Source of the DNA: Paracoccaceae bacterium | Lineage (GTDB): Bacteria > Pseudomonadota > Alphaproteobacteria > Rhodobacterales > Rhodobacteraceae | DNA: 64,000 bases | Direction: 5' to 3' | NCBI GenBank assembly: GCA_902602765.1 | Contig: CACKSH010000001.1 | Location: forward strand, 62,001 to 126,000 | In this document: in pieces, positions 1 through 7,186 of the stretch | Numbering within the stretch: position 1 is the stretch's first letter | Layout of the letters: the number at the start of each line of letters is the position of its first letter | The notes under the pieces: model-generated | Database searches by the model: none | Told to the model about the DNA's origin: nothing | Seen by the model: only the letters and a program-made list of their open reading frames with translations | Made by a program: the position numbers and the translations under genes

Positions 1-187
1 CAGAACAAGTCAAACATTCTTAATAATTGTGCTTAATTTGTATGAATTGGTTTTGTATTCCTTTGAAACTGGTTCGCATGTTTGAGTGCAGAGTCAAATT
101 TATCACACTTCTTGTTGATCGATATAATAGTTTTTGGATAAGCCTTAACAATTTGTTATATTTAAGGAAAAAATTTGAGGCAGTATA

Positions 188-316
188 ATGTATCCGAACT
201 TGGCAGAGAATGGCGTTTTATTTGTGCGCCACACGAGAAATAAACGAAAAACAAGAATTGGACGATTATTTGAAAATTTTTTGTGTGCCCTCAAGGATTT
301 AATGTCGGCACGCTGA
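188..316 (+). CDS. Possible 42-aa small basic protein
   Basis: This is a short open frame starting at ATG 188 and ending at TGA 314-316, with a GAGG ribosome-binding motif about 7 nt upstream. The product is rich in Arg and Lys and ends in a Leu/Phe-rich stretch (RIGRLFENFLCALKDLM), as an amphipathic helix would. I do not recognise a family. It is the only plausible gene in the first 347 bases; the rest of that stretch is AT-rich and shows nothing else. The ribosome-binding site and the protein-like composition are the only support, so it could be chance. Confidence 0.35.
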   Translation: MYPNLAENGVLFVRHTRNKRKTRIGRLFENFLCALKDLMSAR

Positions 317-347
317 ATTATTTATCGACTAGCTCAACATGTGTAAG

Positions 348-896
348 CTAAATTTTCCATTTAATTGAGCAGCCCATGGATGGGGTTTGCGTAATTGGAC
401 CTTTGCCACTGGTGGCAATTTCCATCATTGCCCCAAAAAGCTCTCGTCGCAACTCCTTCGAGTTTTCTTTTTTATTACTCAGGCGTCCTCGGTACTGTAG
501 ACTTAATTCAGAATTAAATCCAAAAAAGTCAGGTGTGCAGGCCGCATTGTAAGCCTTTGCCACTTCTTGAGTTTCGTCATACAAGTATGGAAATGGAAAA
601 TTTTTATCCTTGGAAAGCTGCTTCATGTTTTCAAAGCTATCCTCAGGATGAGTTGAGACATCATTTGAGGAAATGGCTATTACCTCAATTTCATTTTTAA
701 TTAGTTCATTAGCCTCAAAGATAATTTCATCAAGCGTGCTAACCACGTAGGGACAGTGATTACATATAAACATAACCAGGGTACCTTTGCGACCACGTGC
801 CCTGTTAAGCTCGATTATTCCGTTATCAGTTGATGGAAGAGAAAAATTTTTTGCTTGCCAACCAAATTCACAGATTGGAGTATTTACTGCTGGCAT
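348..896 (-). CDS. Thioredoxin-like (AhpC/TSA fold) protein
   Basis: The product is a thioredoxin-fold redox protein of the peroxiredoxin-like family and probably acts as a cytoplasmic thiol oxidoreductase or peroxidase; the substrate is unknown. The active-site CxxC is visible as FICNHCPYV (Cys45 and Cys48 from this start), followed by a typical alpha/beta Trx domain and a proline-rich C-terminus. The reading frame extends to a TTG at 911, but ATG 896 has an AAGGA site 7 nt upstream and is preferred (182 aa). The gene stands alone. Family assignment is firm; the precise role is not. Confidence 0.8.
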   Translation of the reverse strand: MPAVNTPICEFGWQAKNFSLPSTDNGIIELNRARGRKGTLVMFICNHCPYVVSTLDEIIFEANELIKNEIEVIAISSNDVSTHPEDSFENMKQLSKDKNFPFPYLYDETQEVAKAYNAACTPDFFGFNSELSLQYRGRLSNKKENSKELRRELFGAMMEIATSGKGPITQTPSMGCSIKWKI

Positions 897-1014
897 TAGT
901 ACATCCTTCAATGAAAGTTATTTACCAATATTCTAGTTTATTGTAGCTTATCTGTATATTACTTTGGTCGATTTCTCAAATCGTCTATTCATATTTTCGG
1001 AGAGGATCTAGTAA

Positions 1015-1143
1015 ATGAAAAAAGTTATTCTTATTTCTGTATTGTTTTTGGCCAGCTGTTCACAAATCACTGATGTCGCGAACGGAGTAGGTGGTGCAGT
1101 TGGAAACGTTATGAGTTCAGTAACTGATGCAGTTGGACTATAA
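1015..1143 (+). CDS. Small entericidin-like lipoprotein, 42 aa
   Basis: A tiny secreted lipoprotein. It starts at ATG 1015 with a GGAGAGGA-type ribosome-binding site about 7 nt upstream and ends at TAA 1141. The N-terminus is a compact lipoprotein signal (MKK, a hydrophobic core, then the lipobox LASC with Cys14). The mature part is about 29 residues of Gly, Val, Ala and Ser repeats, resembling entericidin-type cell-envelope lipoproteins. It would be lipidated and kept in the envelope. The function of such proteins is poorly known; entericidins are linked to stress-related envelope effects. It is too short for standard gene-length cut-offs. Confidence 0.72.
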   Translation: MKKVILISVLFLASCSQITDVANGVGGAVGNVMSSVTDAVGL

Positions 1144-1214
1144 ATATCTTTGCCTAGTTATTTTCACTGAGTATTATTTAACCATATAATAAAAATCACA
1201 TATCGGAGTTTCGT

Positions 1215-1556
1215 ATGTCTGGTATTCATAAAAAAGTTTGTGTTGCGTGTCAATCTGATGCTGAGCCTGCAAGTTCTGAGGAAATAAATCAATTTGTCTC
1301 AGAAACAGAATGGTCGCTAATAGAGAAAAGTGGCGTGACGCAGTTACATCGGAAATATAATTTTTCAAATTTTGAGAGGGCGCTTATTTTTACTAATAAG
1401 GTAGGTGAGATCGCCGAAGAAGAGGGGCACCATCCAAAAATTGTAACCGAGTGGGGAAGTGTAACAGTTTATTGGTGGAGCCACAAAATACAAAAAATAC
1501 ATTTAAATGATCTTATTTTGGCTGCACGGTGTGACGTCGGATACTCGTCAATTTGA
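1215..1556 (+). CDS. phhB: Pterin-4a-carbinolamine dehydratase
   Basis: 4a-Hydroxytetrahydrobiopterin dehydratase (PCD/DCoH family) recycles the pterin cofactor of aromatic amino acid hydroxylases by dehydrating 4a-carbinolamine to quinonoid dihydropterin. At 113 residues the length fits the family. The catalytic histidines are visible in GHHPKI (His72, His73) and YWWSH (His90). ATG 1215 has a CGGAG site 6 nt upstream. No phenylalanine hydroxylase is present in this window, so the partner is either elsewhere or the protein serves another pterin. The gene is monocistronic. Confidence 0.88.
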   Translation: MSGIHKKVCVACQSDAEPASSEEINQFVSETEWSLIEKSGVTQLHRKYNFSNFERALIFTNKVGEIAEEEGHHPKIVTEWGSVTVYWWSHKIQKIHLNDLILAARCDVGYSSI

Positions 1557-1623
1557 AATTTATTTATCAAATAATTCTGTTTAATTTGATGAACGTGTTT
1601 CTATAATTACTGAGAAAAAAATA

Positions 1624-1656
1624 AGGTGACACCGTGCCTTTAAATTGGTGTCACCT
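1624..1656 (-). terminator. Rho-independent terminator
   Basis: A perfect 10-bp inverted repeat (AGGTGACACC at 1624-1633, GGTGTCACCT at 1647-1656) has a 13-nt loop. Read on the minus strand the stem is followed directly by TATTTTTTT, a proper U-tract, so it terminates transcription coming leftwards from trmL and the short frame at 1655-1783. Confidence 0.75.
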
Positions 1657-1783
1657 AAAAATTTTGAGACTTAAGATAAAATGTTGGTTCCCTGCTAACA
1701 GGACGCTCATTCGCCCACACTGCCTCTGGGTTCCAGTAAAAGTGTGAGTTGCAATTATTTCTAGCAAAAATGCAAACCTCCAC
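1655..1783 (-). CDS. Possible 42-aa small protein downstream of trmL
   Basis: An open frame runs from GTG 1783 to TAG 1655 on the minus strand. A GAGG motif lies 6 nt before the GTG; a second motif, GGAGG, sits just inside and could serve an ATT at 1771. The product is Asn-, Trp- and Tyr-rich (SHFYWNPEAVWANERPVSR) and looks like protein rather than random translation. Its stop codon abuts the terminator at 1624-1656, so the frame lies at the 3' end of the trmL transcript. I recognise no family. The rest of the 308-base gap between phhB and trmL holds only this frame and the terminator. A regulatory 3'UTR is the alternative. Confidence 0.45.
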   Translation of the reverse strand: MEVCIFARNNCNSHFYWNPEAVWANERPVSREPTFYLKSQNF

Positions 1784-1864
1784 TTTAAACCTCAATTGGT
1801 GTTACTGTATTACTACATTGGCCTATTGGAGCTTAAGAATGACAGGCTTAAGTTTTGAGTATTT

Positions 1865-2320
1865 TTACAGCCAATGAAATTTCATCGCTTGATATATAGC
1901 CGCAGTTGCTGCGTTTGATAAATTTAAAGATTTCACCTTAGCGTTTTTCATAGGTAAATAAAAGACCCTGTCAGGCATTGTTTGGATAATTTCGTGAGGT
2001 AAGCCCTTTGATTCAGAGCCAAAGATTAAATATGAGTTCTTTGAATATTGTGCATCATAAAAACTAGTTTCCCCGGTCTCCTCAAAAAATAATATTTCCT
2101 CTTTTTTAGGTTCTCTTTGCTCTATAAAGTCACTCCAATTGTCATATTGATTTAAATTTACGTCTTTCCAGTATCGTGTGCCTGAACGGGCTACGCTCGC
2201 ATTATCAATAGCAAATCCTATAGGCTTGATTAGTATCAGTTCCAAATCAAGAGCTACGCAAGTTCTTCCTATAGCACCAGTGTTATGCGGTATTTCCGGT
2301 TCGACCAAAACTATCTTCAT
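1865..2320 (-). CDS. trmL: tRNA (cytidine/uridine-34-2'-O)-methyltransferase
   Basis: TrmL of the SPOUT superfamily methylates the 2'-OH of the wobble base in tRNA-Leu isoacceptors using SAM. The 151-residue length is typical of the minimal, dimeric TrmL form. SPOUT motifs are clear: motif 1 at the N-terminus (PHNTGAIGRTC), motif 2 (YLIFGSESKGLP) and motif 3 (LNLSNAATAAIYQ), which together make the trefoil knot that binds SAM. It is transcribed leftwards towards the terminator at 1624-1656. A tRNA-Leu(CAA), a known TrmL substrate type, lies elsewhere in the window at 25005. Confidence 0.9.
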   Translation of the reverse strand: MKIVLVEPEIPHNTGAIGRTCVALDLELILIKPIGFAIDNASVARSGTRYWKDVNLNQYDNWSDFIEQREPKKEEILFFEETGETSFYDAQYSKNSYLIFGSESKGLPHEIIQTMPDRVFYLPMKNAKVKSLNLSNAATAAIYQAMKFHWL

Positions 2321-2510
2321 TTGCGATTGTCACCTATGTAAGCTTACCAATATTTGAAATTGTTTGAATAATCTGATAGTTTAAGCATCTAACTAGAAAT
2401 CGTAAAGATCAGACACTTTTACTAAAAGTCGCGCCAATTTTGAGTAAATCTGGCTCGAAATGGTATATTACTTTTCTTCTTATCAGTTAAAGGTCTGAGT
2501 GGAGGGCGAA

Positions 2511-2693
2511 ATGCTTAGTCACAAAATATACGAAAAACTTTCTAATATAATAAGTCAATCAGCCTTAAATAGTCTATTGGATACACAGGTTGAAGCTTTA
2601 GAGGAAGAGCTGGGTAAACTGGTTTAGAAGAAAATTGGAGATATTAACGAGATTTCTTATGATGATCTTTTAGTTGCATGGAAAATGCCATAA
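2511..2693 (+). pseudogene. 60-codon small ORF interrupted by an in-frame amber
   Basis: ATG 2511 has a strong GGAGGG site 4 nt upstream and opens a frame of 38 codons ending at TAG 2625-2627. The same frame then continues for another 21 sense codons to TAA 2691. Both halves look like one small protein: an amphipathic helix (TQVEALEEELGKLV) before the stop and an acidic-aromatic tail (ISYDDLLVAWKMP) after it. I do not recognise a family. The options are a recent nonsense mutation, a truncated but functional 38-aa protein, amber readthrough, or a base-call error. Confidence 0.45.
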
Positions 2694-2836
2694 GAATTTA
2701 AAAAATTTAAATACAAATTAAGTGATTAAAAAATTACTGAAAGTAGAAATATATACAATTATTTAAGATTTCAAATTAAGACATATCGCTATTGTTATGT
2801 TTATGTTAGATTTTTAGTGTACTAAATTAATTTGAC

Positions 2837-3226
2837 TTGGATCCTAATCAGATGAAATCAAAAAACGATGTGAATTTTTGGGAACCAAACGAAATTGTAT
2901 ACAGAGCAGGCGATAAATCTGCCTCTGCTTATTTGGTTCTCGATGGATCAGCTGAAATAATTAGTGCAGATGGAGTAAAACTGAATTCATTTGGTCCAAA
3001 CGAATTATTTGGAGAAGCTTCGTTAGTTTTAAAATCTGATCGAACAGTCAGCGTTTTGGCAGGATCGTCTGGTTTATCAGCAAAGGTAATTACTTCTGCA
3101 AACCTTAAAAAAAGGCTTCAAAAAGATGTGTTTCTGTCAGCTTTGGTTCGAAAATTGGAAACTAGATTGCAAGCAGCAAATCAACAAATTGATACTCTTT
3201 CAAAAAAAAATAAGAAAGCTAAATGA
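2837..3226 (+). CDS. Stand-alone cyclic nucleotide-binding domain protein
   Basis: A single CAP-ED/cNMP-binding domain of about 129 residues with no DNA-binding or channel domain. The phosphate-binding cassette is recognisable as LFGEASLVLKSDRTVSV, with the conserved Glu60 and Arg69 that contact the cyclic phosphate and ribose. A Lys/Gln-rich helical tail follows (residues about 105-129). The frame opens at TTG 2837, and ATG 2852 is an equally likely start; neither has a good ribosome-binding site. The stop overlaps the next start (ATGA), so the two are co-translated. An adenylate cyclase gene lies 0.9 kb beyond its partner, hinting at a cAMP signalling pair. Confidence 0.82.
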   Translation: MDPNQMKSKNDVNFWEPNEIVYRAGDKSASAYLVLDGSAEIISADGVKLNSFGPNELFGEASLVLKSDRTVSVLAGSSGLSAKVITSANLKKRLQKDVFLSALVRKLETRLQAANQQIDTLSKKNKKAK

Positions 3227-3777
3227 AGCAATTTCTTGATCTGGATGAGTTTCTAGATCATGCATGGTCGTTGTTAACGCGTGGCGTCGCAGATCCAAAA
3301 TTTGTCGCTAAGAACCCTACTTTCTCTACAATTTCTGAAGAAGGGTTTCCAACAATGAGGACTGTTGTCCTCAGACGTGCAGACCGAATAGCCAATTGCC
3401 TAGAAATTCACACTGACATCCAAACAAACAAAGTATTTTCACTGAAAAAAAATAACCTTGCTGGTCTACATTTTTGGATCCCAAAAGCCAAGTTTCAGAT
3501 AAGGGCCTCAGTAGTTGTTGATATATTGACAGGGTCGAAAGTTGAGGATCAGTGGAATAAAATTCCAATGCAATCTCGTGTTTCGTACGGTTCAAAGCCA
3601 TCTCCAGGTATCGAAATCAATGGTCCTTTTGATTACCAGAAACTTCCAGAGCAAGATAACTTTGCCGTTCTAAGATGTGATATCAGAGAACTTGATTTGC
3701 TATACTTGGGAGCCTTACACCAGAGAGCTTTGTACAAAACAGGGGATTTTTCTATTTCCACGTGGGTGGCCCCATAG
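3223..3777 (+). CDS. Pyridoxamine 5'-phosphate oxidase family flavoprotein
   Basis: A PNPOx-like split-barrel protein of 184 residues. Its N-terminal half carries the FMN-binding pattern of the family (TMRTVVLRRAD, then NKVFSLKKN and HFWIPKAKFQIR), and the C-terminus ends in a conserved Trp-containing strand (STWVAP). True PdxH is longer and keeps a specific C-terminal motif, so this is better called a pyridoxamine-phosphate-oxidase-related protein of unknown substrate. It overlaps the upstream cNMP-binding gene by 4 bases. Such proteins bind flavins, F420 or haem; which applies here cannot be told from sequence. Confidence 0.75.
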   Translation: MKQFLDLDEFLDHAWSLLTRGVADPKFVAKNPTFSTISEEGFPTMRTVVLRRADRIANCLEIHTDIQTNKVFSLKKNNLAGLHFWIPKAKFQIRASVVVDILTGSKVEDQWNKIPMQSRVSYGSKPSPGIEINGPFDYQKLPEQDNFAVLRCDIRELDLLYLGALHQRALYKTGDFSISTWVAP

Positions 3778-3860
3778 ACATAATATTACTGACATCTATT
3801 TGGTTCCAGAGAGCGGTGAATAGAATGCTCGCTTATCTGGATGGACGAAATGATTAAAAT

Positions 3861-3976
3861 ATCAGTTGTCTGGCTCTGTGTCTGGCTATTAAAATAAAAA
3901 AGGGGTCTCTTTTAAGCTAAACCCATTATTTCTTTGTCTACGGCTTTTGAGATCGAACCAACGACCATTTGATTAG
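3861..3976 (-). repeat. Degenerate copy of tRNA-Asn 3' half and its flank
   Basis: This stretch aligns with 14631-14746 in the same orientation, about 80% identical by eye with one 1-nt gap. It covers the 3' part of tRNA-Asn from the anticodon loop to the CCA, plus about 75 bases beyond. The conserved blocks include GATCGAACCAACGACCA and ATAAAAAAGGGGTC. Identity stops at the anticodon loop, a classic crossover point of tyrosine integrases. It cannot fold as a tRNA because the 5' half is missing. I read it as the distal attachment-site remnant of an island. The rest of the 3778-4120 gap shows only a 6-bp inverted repeat at 4019-4036. Confidence 0.75.
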
Positions 3977-4120
3977 TTGGTTGTCGTATAAAACTGTTAA
4001 TGAAAATAGTCATCCGTTCAATACAATTAAGTATTGAAAATACCACATATTTTTCTTAACACTAGCCTGGTTTACCTAAGAGGCTTTTATCAATACTTTG
4101 CCTTTTATTTAAACTACGAA

Positions 4121-6070
4121 CTAGGTTTTTAAACGGGTTTTCCAGAAAGAAATTACTGTGTCTTTCTTTGTATCGTCTTCCAACTCACCAAGTATTTTCT
4201 TTGCGGCTTTGATGTCGCCCAGATAATAACTATCTACAATAGAAGTGAGAACCTTTTTACTTTTAGATTTTGCCTCAGCAAGTGGTTCATCATCCGTTAA
4301 ATAGACTTCGTACACGTCCAAAAATTCTACTTTTCCCTTCACTTGGGTTCTATCGATAAGCCTACAGAAGCTTTGTATATCTGGTGATAATTCATCTCTT
4401 ACTGCACCTGAGATTAGTACGTTGGTTTTGTAAGTTTTATTTAAGTTTTCCAATCTTGCAGATGCATTAACTGTATCACTAATAACAGTAGTTTCCATTC
4501 GCAGTTCGCGACCAATAGTGCCGAGAACCAGTTGACCAATATGAATTCCGACGCCCATGTTAACTGGATCCTTCCCAGCAGTGGGTTCATCAGAATTATA
4601 TACTGCTAACTGCTTATTCATTTCTACTGCCGCAAGAACTGCATCCTCTGCTGACGTCGGAAAAAGCGCCATAACAGCATCTCCAATATATTTGTCGATA
4701 AAACCATTATATTTTTTAATCGCAGGTGTCATAAACTCTAGATATCTATTTAAAAATTTGAAGTTTTCTTCAGGAGACATTTTTTCTGATATCCCTGTGA
4801 AGTTCCGCATGTCAGAAAATAAAACACCCATTTTCAGGGACGTACTGTCACCAATATTTACATCTGTGATTGCATCTTTTTCAAGTAGAGTAAGAAATTC
4901 TTTCGGTACAAATCTTTCGTATGATGTATTTAAAGTCTCAATATCATTAATTTTATCCCTTATACTATCTTTCATTTTTGAAATACCTGAAGAAAGATCT
5001 AATAACTCTTTAGAACTTTTATTTTTTTCAATAAAGATTTCTAAATTTCCTCCAGCAATTTGTCCCACTGATCCAGTAAGCGATGAAATCGGTTTAGAAA
5101 TTCGGTTGGCCAAAAGTAACGATACTATACCACCAACGATTACAAACGTTATTGTTATCAAAATCTGGTTCGAAGCCAAAGATGCCAACTGATTTTCTAA
5201 ACTTGCGGTGTCAAAAATAAGTTCTATGACTTTATCGCCCTGCGAGGCACTTCCATCAACTTCGTCAACATCTGCTTTCACGTAAACCCATCGTTCAGAC
5301 TTATCTGCAACTTTTATGTCTAACCGATCTCCACTTTCATATACTGTTAATATATTCTTTTTTTGTGTGTCAGATGTTATAAAATCTGGCTTGTTTGCTA
5401 CTGTTCCATTGCCATTAAAAATTATAACTGAATTCAATTCTGGGTTGAAATCTTCAAAACTACTTGAAATTGTGAGCAAATCTAAATTTTTTAGCGGTTC
5501 CTCAAATTGCGAGGACTTAATACCAATTTCCAAAATATATTTTTTATCTGGAGTTCCCCAATATGCATATTTTCGCACGTTCCCTGTTAAAGTTTCACTG
5601 GCAATTCTATCTCCTTGGTATCGGCTTTCTTCTCTTATCTTTTGTAATTTTTCATTAAAACTAGGTGCAACTTTAGAGAAATCTAAGTCTTGGTCTTTTG
5701 CAAAAGTGGTATGGATGATAACTCCAAATTCGTCTATTATGTATAAGTCAAACTCTTCACCTAAAACTGATTTCAGGCTGGGTAAATCTATATCACTTAC
5801 TACTCCATTTGCTTTATAATAAGCGGCTTTGAAAGGCTCAAAAGCACTTAGCATTTTATTTTCAAGGCTAAGTGATAATATTCTGTATCCTACCTCGACT
5901 AAGTCATAAGCCCCAATAACATTTTCAGCTGTTTGGTCCACCATAAATTCGAAGTTGTCTTCTAACTCCTGCTTTGCTTTTGAGTAATCAGTATAAGATA
6001 AAAGTAGAAGAGCTGGAGCTAATACAAATAGAAAGCTTAACAATATTAAATGCTTAAGAGATATTTTCAT
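4121..6070 (-). CDS. Membrane adenylate cyclase with Cache-like sensor and HAMP
   Basis: A class III nucleotide cyclase of 649 residues. A transmembrane helix lies near residues 7-27, followed by a long periplasmic Cache-like sensor region to about residue 300. A second membrane helix (ITITFVIVGGIVSLLLA) is followed by HAMP and a signalling helix, and the catalytic domain covers about residues 405-600. Metal-binding aspartates are in LFSDMRNFTGIS and KYIGDAVMALF. The base-selecting residues are Lys (DKYIGD) and Asp (VISDTVNASAR), which point to ATP rather than GTP. It should make cAMP in response to a periplasmic ligand. The ligand is unknown. Confidence 0.88.
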   Translation of the reverse strand: MKISLKHLILLSFLFVLAPALLLLSYTDYSKAKQELEDNFEFMVDQTAENVIGAYDLVEVGYRILSLSLENKMLSAFEPFKAAYYKANGVVSDIDLPSLKSVLGEEFDLYIIDEFGVIIHTTFAKDQDLDFSKVAPSFNEKLQKIREESRYQGDRIASETLTGNVRKYAYWGTPDKKYILEIGIKSSQFEEPLKNLDLLTISSSFEDFNPELNSVIIFNGNGTVANKPDFITSDTQKKNILTVYESGDRLDIKVADKSERWVYVKADVDEVDGSASQGDKVIELIFDTASLENQLASLASNQILITITFVIVGGIVSLLLANRISKPISSLTGSVGQIAGGNLEIFIEKNKSSKELLDLSSGISKMKDSIRDKINDIETLNTSYERFVPKEFLTLLEKDAITDVNIGDSTSLKMGVLFSDMRNFTGISEKMSPEENFKFLNRYLEFMTPAIKKYNGFIDKYIGDAVMALFPTSAEDAVLAAVEMNKQLAVYNSDEPTAGKDPVNMGVGIHIGQLVLGTIGRELRMETTVISDTVNASARLENLNKTYKTNVLISGAVRDELSPDIQSFCRLIDRTQVKGKVEFLDVYEVYLTDDEPLAEAKSKSKKVLTSIVDSYYLGDIKAAKKILGELEDDTKKDTVISFWKTRLKT

Positions 6071-6157
6071 CTTTAAAGTGCCTTTTTATAAAACGACTTT
6101 ACTCCTCTAGCTTAAGATCCAGGATAACTGATGCTTGAAATCATGCAAGTAGCTTAG

Positions 6158-7186
6158 TTAAACAATTCTGCCTTGTGATAACTGATCGAAACGATGAGTA
6201 ACCGCAGGGTCGACATCAAAACTTATTATAGACCCTTTTCTTATATTTTCTGGGTCAGTCGTTTTGACGATGAACGGACTGCCTCGAACGGTTTCACAGT
6301 GCACAAGAGCGTACTCGCCTAGGGGTTCAACTAAATTTGGTTTTCCTTGAATAACACCTGAACCTGACGAAACAACAATAAAATGTTCAGGCCGGATCCC
6401 GAGAATATCTGCTCCTGAATTAATCAATGCGCGGCCAGCATCCGTCAAGTCATCTGAATTAAAAAAGTTCATTTTCGGGCTTCCAATAAATTGTGCCACA
6501 AACATATTTGAAGGATTACGATATAATTCAATTGGTGAGCCAATTTGTTCAATGTTACCATCCCGCAAGACCACGATTTTATCCGCTAAGGTCATCGCCT
6601 CGACCTGATCATGCGTGACATAGATCATAGTCGTGCCTAGCCGCTCATGCAAACGTGCAATTTCAATGCGCGTTTGAACACGGAGTGCAGCATCCAAATT
6701 CGAAAGCGGTTCATCAAATAAAAAGACTTCTGGTTCGCGAACAATCGCACGACCAATCGCAACGCGTTGTCTTTGACCACCGGACAGCGCCTTGGGCGTT
6801 CTATCTAAAAGGCTGGAAATCTCCAAAATCTCTGCGGCGTTACGTACGCGCTGATCGATTTCATCTTTTGGGGTTTTTGCCTGTTTTAGTCCAAACGCCA
6901 TATTCCTATAGACGGTCATATGGGGATAAAGGGCATATGTTTGAAAAACCATTGAAACACCACGCTTAGCGGGTGCAACTTCATTCACTATTTGATCGCC
7001 AATTGTGATTGTACCGCTGCTGATTTCCTCTAGGCCTGCAATCATGCGTAATAGCGTTGATTTTCCACAACCTGAAGGCCCAACAAATACAACAAATTCG
7101 CCATCTTTAATTTCCAAATCAATACTCTCAATTACTTTTGTTGCTTCATAAGATTTTGTAACGTTTCGTAGAATTAAGCCCGCCAT
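6158..7186 (-). CDS. Polyol ABC importer ATPase (SmoK/MalK-like)
   Basis: The ATP-hydrolysing subunit of a carbohydrate ABC importer (MalK/UgpC group, 342 aa). Visible motifs are Walker [10 protein letters not shown], the Q-loop FQTYALYPH, signature LSGGQRQRV, Walker B FLFDEPLSNLD and the H-loop VTHDQVEAM. A C-terminal TOBE/MalK-type regulatory domain (about residues 235-342) includes LGIRPEHF. It is the last gene of a seven-gene polyol operon, overlapping the dehydrogenase upstream by 13 bases. It would form a dimer below the two permeases encoded at 10251-12037. Confidence 0.92.
   Translation of the reverse strand: MAGLILRNVTKSYEATKVIESIDLEIKDGEFVVFVGPSGCGKSTLLRMIAGLEEISSGTITIGDQIVNEVAPAKRGVSMVFQTYALYPHMTVYRNMAFGLKQAKTPKDEIDQRVRNAAEILEISSLLDRTPKALSGGQRQRVAIGRAIVREPEVFLFDEPLSNLDAALRVQTRIEIARLHERLGTTMIYVTHDQVEAMTLADKIVVLRDGNIEQIGSPIELYRNPSNMFVAQFIGSPKMNFFNSDDLTDAGRALINSGADILGIRPEHFIVVSSGSGVIQGKPNLVEPLGEYALVHCETVRGSPFIVKTTDPENIRKGSIISFDVDPAVTHRFDQLSQGRIV

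Noticed and set aside
3861-3976. A second functional tRNA-Asn gene
   Set aside because: Only the 3' half is present and its acceptor and T-arm pairings are damaged; no D-arm or 5' acceptor strand exists.
4557-5819. Long plus-strand frames opposite the adenylate cyclase
   Set aside because: They lie antisense to a gene with clear cyclase motifs and show no family features.
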